The notes under the pieces: model-generated
The model's database searches: none
The model's input: the letters and a program-made list of their open reading frames with translations, nothing else
What the model was told of the DNA's origin: nothing
Shown: piece by piece, positions 1-6,762 of the stretch
How positions within the stretch are numbered: position 1 is the first letter of the stretch
Layout of the letters: every line of letters begins with the position of its first letter
Position numbers and translations under genes: made by a program
DNA from: Chryseobacterium sp. UBA6632
GTDB taxonomy: Bacteria; Bacteroidota; Bacteroidia; Flavobacteriales; Weeksellaceae
Direction of reading: 5' to 3'
Assembly (NCBI GenBank): GCA_002455915.1
Contig: DKLU01000422.1
Coordinates: 1 to 7,863 of the forward strand
DNA length: 7,863 bases

Positions 1-107
1 TATCTATTTTAAAAATTTCAGATTGGCATTTGTGGTAATTTAGTTTTCCCAAAAAGAAGAAAATTCAGTTGGGAATTCACCAATTAATAACCGCAAAATT
101 ACTTGAA

Positions 108-590
108 ATGAAAAGAAGATCTATTCCATGCTTCTTCCTTATTGTGATCGGTTTTGTCCCCGGTTTGCTGCACGCCCAAAGTGCTGTAATGACCTCCGGA
201 GGTAATGCCACGGGAAGCAATGGTTCGGTTTCTTACAGCGTAGGCCAAGTCGCCTATCTTGTGAAGGGAAGCAACCAGATTCTGGAAGGAATACAACAAC
301 CTTATGAAATTACCGTTGTTCTTGCAACTGAAGAAACTGCTGACAATCAAAAGGATATTTTACTGTATCCTAATCCGTTCAAAGATTTTTTATATCTGGA
401 TTTTACCAGCAACGACTATCGAAATTCTGAATATCAGCTCTTTGATTCGCAAGGAAAATTTATAAAATCGGGCAAGATCACAGAATCTAAATCGGAATTC
501 AACTTCTCGGATCTGCCTTCAGCGATGTATATCATTCGCATTAATCAGAAAGGAGAAAATATCAAAACATTCAAAATCATTAAAAAATAA
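108..590 (+). CDS. Small secreted protein with T9SS type A C-terminal sorting domain
   Basis: This encodes a 160-residue exported protein. Residues 1-24 look like a Sec signal peptide (MKRR, a hydrophobic core, then LHAQ). Residues about 25-70 form a short module with SYSVGQ (42-47) and GIQQPYEI (61-68), a pattern that I recall from many flavobacterial secreted proteins. Residues about 83-160 match the T9SS type A sorting domain: YPNPF at 87-91, a DSQGK turn, an LPSAMYIIRI strand, and an end in KTFKIIKK. Such domains normally send cargo through the outer membrane via type IX secretion and are cleaved or anchored there. I chose the ATG at 108 because it opens directly on the signal peptide; an in-frame TTG at 69 would add 13 residues ahead of it. 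No catalytic domain is visible, so the protein is almost entirely sorting signal plus a small module. It is the first gene of a three-gene operon, ending 5 nt before the next start. The export route is well supported; the function is unknown. Confidence 0.85.
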   Translation: MKRRSIPCFFLIVIGFVPGLLHAQSAVMTSGGNATGSNGSVSYSVGQVAYLVKGSNQILEGIQQPYEITVVLATEETADNQKDILLYPNPFKDFLYLDFTSNDYRNSEYQLFDSQGKFIKSGKITESKSEFNFSDLPSAMYIIRINQKGENIKTFKIIKK

Positions 591-595
591 TCACC

Positions 596-3142
596 ATGAA
601 AAAAATATTACTATCGATGGGAATTCTGCTGGGCACATTTTCAGCCTTTGCACAGGTTCCTGAAAAAATGAGCTATCAAGCTATTGTTCGAAATGCAGGC
701 GGACAAGTTTTGGCTAATCAAAGTGTAGGAGTACGGGTAAGTATTCTTCAGGGATCTCCGGCGGGAACGTCTGTGTATTCTGAAAGATTAACAGGAAGTA
801 CAAATGTCAACGGGTTGATTACTTTAGAACTAGGAGCCGGAACCGTACTTTCAGGAACATTCAATACCATCAACTGGGCCTCAGGAAACTATTATTTAAA
901 AACAGAAACAGATCCTTCGGGAGGAACGAATTATACGATTACAGGAACAAGCCAGCTTTTAAGCGTTCCATTTGCCATGTATGCCAAATCTGCTGGCGGA
1001 ACAGGAGGAAACTTTACTATTCCTTATACTAATACCGTAAATAATGCTGGAAATTTATTTTCTTTAACAAATGACGGTGACGGAACTTCAATTGAAGGGA
1101 TAAATAATGCAACTACATCAAGCATTGCTTCAGTAAGAGGTATTGTAAACAGCACGGCTCCGGGAGGATTTTCTTCGGGTGTAAGAGGGATCAACAATGG
1201 AACCGGAGGTTTAGGTGTCGGTGTCTGGGGAAGCCAAAACGGAAGTGGATGGGGTGTTTATGGAGTTACTCCTGCAGGTCTTGGAGTCTACGGAAATGCA
1301 TCAGCTGCCGGATATGGAGTCTATGCAAATAGTAATACCGGAACAGGTCTGAACGCAACCAGTACCAATGGTATTGCGGCAAACATCGCCATATTTAATA
1401 ATGCTAACAATAATAATGTTCTCAATGCCAACACCGTAGGAAACGGAACAGTAATAAATGTTTCCACAACAGGAAACGGAGCTGGGGTTTTTAGTTCTAC
1501 AGCAGGAGGATTTGGGGTGCAAGGGGTAACAAGCTCACAATCTTCTGCCGGAATAGTTGGCGACAATAACGGAGCTGGTGAAGCAATAGTCGGAAGAAAT
1601 ACAAGTGACATTGCCGGAGCTGTTGTCGGTAGAAACGATGGCGGCGGTTACGGAGTAAGAGGTTTTGTTGCAACAAATACAACGGGAACTTCTGTGGGTG
1701 TTTTAGGGCAAGTTGGTATTAACAATAGTAAAGGTAGAGCCGGACGCTTTGAAAACTTCAATGCATCAAATGATAGAAATACTTTCGAAGTAGAATCTAA
1801 TGGAAACGGAAATATTCCAGATAATACGTTAGGAAATGTTTCATCTTTCCTTTCAAATAATACAAACAGCGTGAGTGCAGCCGTAAGAGGTGAAGTAAAA
1901 ACCATTTTTGGAAACTTTGGAGCGGCGGGCGTTTTTGGAGTTTCTTCCGGAACAGGTGGTTTTGGAGGGTTGTTTTATTCATCAAATACTTCCGGAAACG
2001 GACGCGCTTTGGTAGCTTTAACAGACGGTAATGGTGATGCAATAACTGCCAATGCCGGAAAAGACGGAGATGCCGTAGAAGCCAATGTGGATGGAGCCGG
2101 TCGTGCGATTTATGGCTGGACGCCTTCATTTAGTTTAGGGAAAGCGGCTGAATTTCAAAATTTTAACACATCAAATACAAATACTGTAGTAACTGCCAAA
2201 ACAATCGGAAACGGTATGGCTGGAGATTTCTTTGTAGATAATACCAATGGAACATCTGCTGCAGTGCACGGTAAAGTAAATTCTATTTTTGCCAATTTCG
2301 GAACGGCGGGTATCTATGGCGAATCTGTTGGAACGGGAGGATATGCAGGTTTATTTTATTCCAGTAACACCAGCGGAAACGGGCCTGCCTTACTTGCTCT
2401 TACTGACGGTAATGGCAATGCAATTACCGCCAATGCCGGAGGTACAGGAGATGGTATTGAAGCATCCGTAGACGGATCTGGTGCGGCTGTTTATGGCTGG
2501 GTTCCTAATTTTGGAACAGGGAAAGCGGGATATTTCAGAAACTTTAATAATTCTAATGGTCAGCCTGTGGTTCATATAACAACTACGGGAACAGGGTCTA
2601 CTTTGCTTGTTAATCATCAAGGGCCATCAGGAAACATTGCAGTTTATCAAAGTGCAAGTACCAATGTTGCAAGAATTAACAAATCTGGAACAGGATTTTT
2701 CAATGGTGGAACTCAAAATAGTGGAGCCGACGTTGCGGAAGCATTCGATGTGGAAGGAAATACTTCTGAATACGAGCCTGGAGATATTTTAATTATTTCA
2801 ACGGATTCTGACAGAACAGTAGAAAAATCTTCAAAACCATATTCTAATTTGGTAGCCGGCGTTTACGCGACAAAACCGGGAGTTCTTTTAACGGAAGAAA
2901 ATATAGATTCAGAATTAATCGGGAAAGTGCCGATGGGAGTAATCGGGGTAATTCCTACTAAAGTTTGCCTAGAAGGAGGGAAAATTAAAAGAGGTGATCT
3001 TTTGGTGACTTCATCAAAATCAGGAGTTGCGATGAAAGCCAATATCAAAAAGGTGAAAATTGGTCAGGTTATCGGAAAAGCGCTTCAGGATTATGACCAA
3101 AACGAAATCGGAAAGATTAAAGTATTAGTTAACATTAAATAA
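596..3142 (+). CDS. Large repeat-rich exported protein, putative surface fibre or adhesin
   Basis: This encodes 848 residues. Residues 1-20 are a signal peptide ending AFAQ. Residues 21-133 are a conserved Bacteroidota N-terminal module (MSYQAIVRN at 25-33, SVPFAMYAK at 123-131), which I recall at the start of many flavobacterial repeat proteins. Residues about 134-700 are Gly/Asn/Thr/Ser-rich and carry short GVYG- or GVFG-type units that suggest stacked beta-strands. They include two copies of a 127-residue unit (from 422 and from 549) and three GKAG-F-NFN-SN motifs (from 380, 515 and 642). Residues about 705-848 form a different, non-repetitive domain with GADVAEAF (710-717), GDLLVTSS (800-807) and GKAL (827-830); I have seen this arrangement at the C-termini of other large bacterial repeat proteins but cannot name the family. 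There is no recognisable T9SS sorting domain and no LPXTG-like or lipoprotein signal. The gene is translationally close to its neighbours on both sides. A surface fibre or adhesin role is inferred from architecture only. Confidence 0.85.
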   Translation: MKKILLSMGILLGTFSAFAQVPEKMSYQAIVRNAGGQVLANQSVGVRVSILQGSPAGTSVYSERLTGSTNVNGLITLELGAGTVLSGTFNTINWASGNYYLKTETDPSGGTNYTITGTSQLLSVPFAMYAKSAGGTGGNFTIPYTNTVNNAGNLFSLTNDGDGTSIEGINNATTSSIASVRGIVNSTAPGGFSSGVRGINNGTGGLGVGVWGSQNGSGWGVYGVTPAGLGVYGNASAAGYGVYANSNTGTGLNATSTNGIAANIAIFNNANNNNVLNANTVGNGTVINVSTTGNGAGVFSSTAGGFGVQGVTSSQSSAGIVGDNNGAGEAIVGRNTSDIAGAVVGRNDGGGYGVRGFVATNTTGTSVGVLGQVGINNSKGRAGRFENFNASNDRNTFEVESNGNGNIPDNTLGNVSSFLSNNTNSVSAAVRGEVKTIFGNFGAAGVFGVSSGTGGFGGLFYSSNTSGNGRALVALTDGNGDAITANAGKDGDAVEANVDGAGRAIYGWTPSFSLGKAAEFQNFNTSNTNTVVTAKTIGNGMAGDFFVDNTNGTSAAVHGKVNSIFANFGTAGIYGESVGTGGYAGLFYSSNTSGNGPALLALTDGNGNAITANAGGTGDGIEASVDGSGAAVYGWVPNFGTGKAGYFRNFNNSNGQPVVHITTTGTGSTLLVNHQGPSGNIAVYQSASTNVARINKSGTGFFNGGTQNSGADVAEAFDVEGNTSEYEPGDILIISTDSDRTVEKSSKPYSNLVAGVYATKPGVLLTEENIDSELIGKVPMGVIGVIPTKVCLEGGKIKRGDLLVTSSKSGVAMKANIKKVKIGQVIGKALQDYDQNEIGKIKVLVNIK
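1859..2239 (+). repeat. Tandem coding repeat, copy 1 (381 nt, 127 residues)
   Basis: This is the first copy of an in-frame tandem duplication inside the large repeat protein, residues 422-548. It starts at NTNSVSAAVRGEV and contains GGLFYSSNTSGNG, a DGNGDAITANAG stretch, IYGW and the GKAAEFQNFN motif. Copy 2 repeats the same order exactly 127 residues later. The proteins are clearly alike, but many codon third positions differ, so the duplication is not recent or has been held by selection on the protein. Confidence 0.85.
2240..2620 (+). repeat. Tandem coding repeat, copy 2 (381 nt, 127 residues)
   Basis: This is the second copy, residues 549-675 of the repeat protein. It starts at NTNGTSAAVHGKV and contains AGLFYSSNTSGNG, DGNGNAITANAG, VYGW and GKAGYFRNFN in the same order as copy 1. 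The last third, after the NFNNSN motif, diverges from copy 1, so the right boundary is set by the period rather than by similarity. Confidence 0.8.
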
Positions 3143-3151
3143 TAAACAACC

Positions 3152-3580
3152 ATGAAATCATTATATATCATCGCTTTTTTAGTAGTAAGCATCAATATGT
3201 ATGCTCAGCAGGACAAGAAAGTTTCTAAAACAAAAGAAAACGTACAGGAAGCCACCAACTATAAAGAATCAAAAGAATTTGAAGCAAAAATGATGAAGGA
3301 AGCTCAGGAAAGAATGGCGCAAAAACTTTCTACCGTAACGTTGGCTTCAGAACAAGGTCTTGAGGTAAAACAAAAGCAAGCTCCCAAACAGGAAGCCTCA
3401 ACTAATTCGGGAAAATTACTTCCCAATACCGCAAGTCTTGATGAAATTTTAGCAACAGTTCCCGGAAGAAAATCACGTAAAGCCACGATTTCTAAAAACA
3501 CACCAAGCACAACACAGGGGTTGGTATCCACTCCTGAATTAACAATACAAGACATAAAAAGAACAATTCCTAAAAACTAA
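3152..3580 (+). CDS. Small secreted protein, charged helix plus basic tail, unknown function
   Basis: This encodes 142 residues that I do not recognise. Residues 1-19 form a signal peptide ending NMYAQ. Residues about 20-60 are rich in Lys, Glu, Ala and Met and should form a long amphipathic or coiled helix (KEFEAKMMKEAQERMAQK). The rest is rich in Ser, Thr, Pro, Lys and Gln and is probably disordered. Two short similar stretches lie near the end, DEILATVPGRK (97-107) and QDIKRTIPKN (133-142), possibly degenerate repeats or docking motifs. There is no cysteine, so it is not a lipoprotein. It starts 9 nt after the repeat protein and is followed by a terminator, so it is the last gene of the operon and may be an accessory or partner of the large protein. 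That role is inferred from position only. Confidence 0.75.
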   Translation: MKSLYIIAFLVVSINMYAQQDKKVSKTKENVQEATNYKESKEFEAKMMKEAQERMAQKLSTVTLASEQGLEVKQKQAPKQEASTNSGKLLPNTASLDEILATVPGRKSRKATISKNTPSTTQGLVSTPELTIQDIKRTIPKN

Positions 3581-3613
3581 TAACCGAAACCAACTAGATT
3601 TTTCAATTAAGAG

Positions 3614-3641
3614 AAAGTCCGCAAGAGCGCGGACTTTTTTT
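3614..3641 (+). terminator. Intrinsic terminator of the three-gene secreted-protein operon
   Basis: A perfect 9-bp stem (AAAGTCCGC at 3614-3622 with GCGGACTTT at 3629-3637) closes a 6-nt loop and runs into a T tract at 3635-3641. It lies 33 nt after the stop of the 142-residue gene. It also lies downstream of the convergent minus-strand gene; read on that strand the stem is followed by TTTCTCTTAA, a weaker T tract, so it may partly serve both directions. Confidence 0.9.
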
Positions 3642-3683
3642 GTTTTATTATTTGAGCCAAGACGAAACATTTTTTAGCTTAAA

Positions 3684-4139
3684 TTAATCCCAATCTGCAG
3701 CAATAAATTTCATTGAATTTCCCTGATTGTCATTTAATGTTAAAAAGTGACCTTCCACTTTAAAATTTGTGATGTTTTTAAATGTTTTTGAAAAATGATC
3801 TTCCAGTTTCATATCCGGACAAGCTTTTTCTGTTGAATTTATTTCTGAAATTTTCACTTTTCCGTTATTTTTAAATTCAGAACTAAAAAAGATTTCATTA
3901 CACCCCATCAATGCTTTTCCATTAATTTTTCCATCTTTCGCGGGTTCAGTTAAATTTATTTTAGCATTCATTTTAATTAAATCAGCCTTAGCAAAATTTT
4001 CGAAAGAAATCATCATCCATTCCCGTTGAATATGAGGATTTTTTGCCGTGCTTGCAGAGTTTTCATTCATCAATGAAGAGCAGTTTAGCAACAGTTGTAA
4101 AACTAAAATCGTAAAAATTGATAAAAGCAGTTTTTTCAT
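3684..4139 (-). CDS. META/HslJ-domain probable lipoprotein
   Basis: This encodes 151 residues. Residues 1-19 are a hydrophobic signal, followed by Cys20 in a lipobox-like LLNCSS. The Asn before the cysteine is less usual than Gly, Ala or Ser, so lipidation is likely but not certain. The mature part fits the META domain (the HslJ family): a Trp at 41, GKALMGCN at 74-81, STEKAC at 102-107, and a final GHFLTLND strand pair (130-137). The GCN and AC cysteines (80 and 107) are the conserved pair typical of this family. META proteins are small envelope proteins; HslJ in E. coli is heat-inducible and linked to novobiocin resistance, but the biochemical role is not settled. The gene is divergent from the S46 peptidase across 85 nt and convergent with the upstream operon. 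No clear promoter motif was found for it. Confidence 0.8.
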   Translation of the reverse strand: MKKLLLSIFTILVLQLLLNCSSLMNENSASTAKNPHIQREWMMISFENFAKADLIKMNAKINLTEPAKDGKINGKALMGCNEIFFSSEFKNNGKVKISEINSTEKACPDMKLEDHFSKTFKNITNFKVEGHFLTLNDNQGNSMKFIAADWD

Positions 4140-4224
4140 AAGTCACAGTATTCCATTTTTGTACCACTTGAAAACAGAATATCGTAAAAATTAGTAAATT
4201 AGCGACACAAAAATTTTTTATAAA

Positions 4225-6417
4225 ATGAAAAGACTATTTCTACTATTCACTTTTCTATTGGGCTTCGCTCAGATGAGGGCGGATGAGGGGATGTGGCTGT
4301 TAATGCTCATCAAAAGACTTAACGGTGTCGACATGCAAAAAGAAGGTTTGCACCTGACGCCTGAGGAAATTTATTCCGTAAACAACTCCAGTATGAAAGA
4401 TGCTATCGTAAGTTTCGGTGGTTTCTGTACGGGAGAGATCGTTTCTGACCAAGGATTGATCTTTACCAATCACCACTGTGGTTACGGTGCTGTGGCGGCA
4501 GCTTCTACACCTGAAAAAGACTATTTGAAGAATGGTTTCTGGGCAATGAAGCAAAAAGACGAATTCAATGCAAAAGATCTTTATGTAAGATTTTTAGTAA
4601 GGATGGACGATGCTACGCAAAGAATCAATTCTAAACTAAACAACAATATGTCTGCTGACGAGAGAAAAGCTGTAATTGAGGCTGAATCGAAAGCTATCCA
4701 GACAGAAAATTCTGAAAACGGAAAATATACAGTAGTAGTAAGAGATTTCTTCAACGGAAACGAATTCTATTATTTCGTTTACCAAGATTATAAAGATATC
4801 AGATTGGTAGGTGCACCGCCTTCATCATTAGGAAAATTCGGTGGTGATACAGATAACTGGGAGTGGCCAAGACATACGGCAGACTTCACGGTTTTCAGAG
4901 TATATGCTGATGCAGCGGGAAATCCTGCAGAATATTCTCCTGCAAACAAACCATTAAAGCCTAAGCATTTCTTACCTGTTTCTTTAAAAGGAATCAAGCC
5001 TGGTGATTTTTCTATGATCATGGGGTATCCTGGAAGAACAAACCGTTATTTGACTTCTTACGGAATTCAGCAAATGGTAGGTAAAGATTATCCGGCTTGG
5101 GTTCAGGCTTCTAAATTAGCTATGGATGTGATGAAGAAGTATATGGATAAAGACAAGGGGACTCAATTGAACTATGCTTCTCAGTATGCTTCAGTAGCTA
5201 ACTACTGGAAAAACAGACAAGGAACTATTGATGCTGTTATCAAAAACGGAACAATTACGGATAAGCAGCAACTTGAAGACAAATTCAGAACCTGGGCAGT
5301 ACAACCGGAAAATATTGCTCAATATGAGATGGTTTTAGATGATATTGCAACGTATTACAAGCAATCATCTGACAGAAATGTAGAAAGAAACTATTATTCT
5401 CAATTGATGAGAAATTCTAAGTATTTCTCTTTAGCATTACAGATTGGTTCGGTTCTTAAATCTTATGCAGAGCAGGATATGGCTGGAAGACTGGCTATGA
5501 AACCAAAAGTAGATGCAGCTGTAAAAGCGGCTTATGAAAACATCAATACCAACCTTGAAGGTGAAATGATGAATTCTATGGTCGGTCTTTATCAGTCTAA
5601 AGTTGCTAAAGATGTAGGTTCTGCTACAATTATGGGATTAGATGCTAAAAATCTTTCAAACGTAGCTTACTCATCTATTTTCGCTAATAAAACTTCGGTT
5701 ACTAACTTTATTTTAAACCCAGACCGTTTAAAATTAGATGCTGATCCTTTATTAAAAATTGCAAACGGAATCATTGCTGATCAAAAAGGGTCTAACGAAA
5801 GATTTGTAAAAATAGATGATAATTTTGCTAAAAACAGCCGTCTTTTCTTAGCTGGTTTAATGAAAGCAATGCCTGAGAAAAAATTCTATCCGGATGCTAA
5901 CTCTACGATGAGGTTAACGTACGGAACTGTAGATAAATTACCAATCAGAAATGATAGAAACTACTTCGGCGTTACAGATAATTATTATACAGATATGACC
6001 GGTCTTGTTGGAAAATACAAGAAAGGTGATGAAGAGTTTGATCTTCCTCAGAGAGTAATTGATCTTTACAACATGAAAGATTTCGGTCAGTATGCTGATG
6101 CTAAAGGATATATGCCAGTTAATTTCCTTTCAAACAACGATATTACAGGAGGTAACTCTGGTTCTCCGGTAATCGATGGAGACGGAAATCTTATCGGTAT
6201 TGCATTCGACGGAAACAGCGAAGCATTAAGCGGTGATATCGTTTTCGAACCGGAATGGCAAAAAACGATCAACGTAGATATTCGTTTTGTTCTTTGGACA
6301 ATCGACAAATATGCAGGTGCAAGAAGAATCGTTGATGAGTTGAAATTAGTAAGAGATGAAAATACTCCTGCTGATACAAAATCTAAAGCCCCAAAAGCTG
6401 AGCCTAAAAAGAAATAA
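4225..6417 (+). CDS. dpp7: S46 family dipeptidyl-peptidase, DPP7-like
   Basis: This encodes 730 residues, close to the roughly 710-720 of Porphyromonas DPP7 and DPP11. Residues 1-19 are a signal peptide; the mature protein probably starts at DEGMW (20-24), as is common in the family. S46 enzymes are periplasmic serine exopeptidases that release dipeptides from the N-termini of oligopeptides, feeding amino-acid catabolism. The chymotrypsin-like triad is visible: His84 in NHHCGY, Asp220 in PRHTADF, and Ser645 in GGNSGSP. The His-to-Asp spacing of 136 equals that which I recall for P. gingivalis DPP7 (His89, Asp225). The residue 18 after the catalytic Ser is Gly663 (AFDGN); in the family Gly here marks DPP7, which prefers hydrophobic residues, while Arg marks DPP11, which prefers Asp or Glu. 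A short Lys/Pro-rich tail (from about residue 715) extends the C-terminus. The gene stands alone, ended by a terminator. The family is certain; the subtype rests on one residue. Confidence 0.95.
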   Translation: MKRLFLLFTFLLGFAQMRADEGMWLLMLIKRLNGVDMQKEGLHLTPEEIYSVNNSSMKDAIVSFGGFCTGEIVSDQGLIFTNHHCGYGAVAAASTPEKDYLKNGFWAMKQKDEFNAKDLYVRFLVRMDDATQRINSKLNNNMSADERKAVIEAESKAIQTENSENGKYTVVVRDFFNGNEFYYFVYQDYKDIRLVGAPPSSLGKFGGDTDNWEWPRHTADFTVFRVYADAAGNPAEYSPANKPLKPKHFLPVSLKGIKPGDFSMIMGYPGRTNRYLTSYGIQQMVGKDYPAWVQASKLAMDVMKKYMDKDKGTQLNYASQYASVANYWKNRQGTIDAVIKNGTITDKQQLEDKFRTWAVQPENIAQYEMVLDDIATYYKQSSDRNVERNYYSQLMRNSKYFSLALQIGSVLKSYAEQDMAGRLAMKPKVDAAVKAAYENINTNLEGEMMNSMVGLYQSKVAKDVGSATIMGLDAKNLSNVAYSSIFANKTSVTNFILNPDRLKLDADPLLKIANGIIADQKGSNERFVKIDDNFAKNSRLFLAGLMKAMPEKKFYPDANSTMRLTYGTVDKLPIRNDRNYFGVTDNYYTDMTGLVGKYKKGDEEFDLPQRVIDLYNMKDFGQYADAKGYMPVNFLSNNDITGGNSGSPVIDGDGNLIGIAFDGNSEALSGDIVFEPEWQKTINVDIRFVLWTIDKYAGARRIVDELKLVRDENTPADTKSKAPKAEPKKK

Positions 6418-6442
6418 AAAATCTTTATTGATATTTCAAGAG

Positions 6443-6472
6443 CCGCGAAAGTTTACTTTCGCGGTTTTTTTT
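6443..6472 (+). terminator. Intrinsic terminator of the S46 peptidase gene
   Basis: A perfect 9-bp GC-rich stem (CCGCGAAAG at 6443-6451 with CTTTCGCGG at 6456-6464) closes a TTTA tetraloop and is followed by eight T residues (6465-6472). It begins 25 nt after the peptidase stop codon and separates this gene from the VgrG region. Confidence 0.95.
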
Positions 6473-6540
6473 GCATGTTGTTGTAAAATAATTTCAATAA
6501 GTTTTATCGTTTACAATAAAATAATAATTCAAAATTCAGT

Positions 6541-6565
6541 TTATTAATATTTATTTCATTAATAA
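6541..6565. repeat. AT-only inverted repeat in the leader before the VgrG region
   Basis: TTATTAAT (6541-6548) is the exact reverse complement of ATTAATAA (6558-6565), with a 9-nt spacer. It could be a protein-binding site or a weak hairpin, but in DNA this AT-rich an 8-bp match may be chance. Confidence 0.3.
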
Positions 6566-6595
6566 GCACTTAAAAGCGAATGTATGTCGAAAAGT

Positions 6596-6605
6596 TTTAC
6601 GTAAA
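6596..6605. promoter_or_regulatory. 10-bp perfect palindrome, candidate operator
   Basis: TTTACGTAAA is a perfect 10-bp palindrome. It ends 25 nt before the start of the TATATTTG element, placing it at or next to the -33 region of the putative promoter, where a repressor or activator dimer could act. No known regulator is assigned. The support is position and symmetry only. Confidence 0.3.
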
Positions 6606-6630
6606 GCAAATTTTCAATTAATGTATTTCC

Positions 6631-6638
6631 TATATTTG
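6631..6638 (+). promoter_or_regulatory. Putative Bacteroidota -7 promoter element (TATATTTG)
   Basis: TATATTTG is an exact match to the Bacteroidota primary sigma factor -7 consensus TAnnTTTG. No convincing TTTG lies at the usual 17-23 nt upstream spacing; that area reads AAATTTTC. If it is used, transcription would start about 115 nt before the 133-codon gene, giving a long 5' leader. It would drive that gene and probably the vgrG-like gene after it. Confidence 0.4.
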
Positions 6639-6645
6639 GGATATT

Positions 6646-6668
6646 AACCAAATGATAAAACCAAATGA
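6646..6668. repeat. Direct repeat AACCAAATGA, two copies 13 nt apart
   Basis: AACCAAATGA occurs at 6646-6655 and again at 6659-6668. The CCAAAT of the first copy is also the inverted complement of ATTTGG at 6634-6639, which overlaps the putative -7 element. This could be a binding-site array near the transcription start. The rest of the leader (6473-6540 and 6669-6762) holds no gene or RNA that I can recognise. Confidence 0.3.
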
Positions 6669-6762
6669 CATTCAATCAATTAATTAGTCTGATCTCAGTT
6701 GTCAGTTCTTAGACCATACAGACTTTAGCTTTCTTATTTACCACCTATTAAAAACACTTACG

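Noticed and set aside
23..43. TTGGCA with a nearby TAATTTAG upstream of the first gene, resembling -33/-7 or sigma-54 elements
   Set aside because: Spacing between the elements is only 10 nt and the -7 has a mismatch; the second half of a sigma-54 site is absent. The real promoter may lie left of the window.
1301..2129. Several minus-strand open frames of 61-110 codons across the repeat gene
   Set aside because: They are shadows of the Gly/Asn-rich repeat coding sequence, with low-complexity translations and no plausible start context or domains.
1859..2620. Repeated units that could suggest a CRISPR array or mobile element
   Set aside because: The units are in-frame coding repeats of 381 nt with diverged synonymous sites, without spacers, terminal inverted repeats or target-site duplications.
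4168..4202. Possible promoter for the S46 peptidase: TTG at 4168-4170 and TAAATTAG at 4195-4202
   Set aside because: The -7 element has one mismatch to TAnnTTTG and the spacing of 24 nt is just outside the usual range, so it is not strong enough to annotate.
6356..6547. 63-codon plus-strand frame overlapping the end of the peptidase gene
   Set aside because: It overlaps the peptidase C-terminus in another frame and runs through the strong terminator hairpin, so it is unlikely to be a gene.
6686..6724. AGTCTG/CAGACT inverted pair in the leader before the 133-codon gene, as a possible riboswitch or hairpin
   Set aside because: The stem is only 6 bp with a 27-nt loop and does not extend; no known riboswitch pattern is visible.
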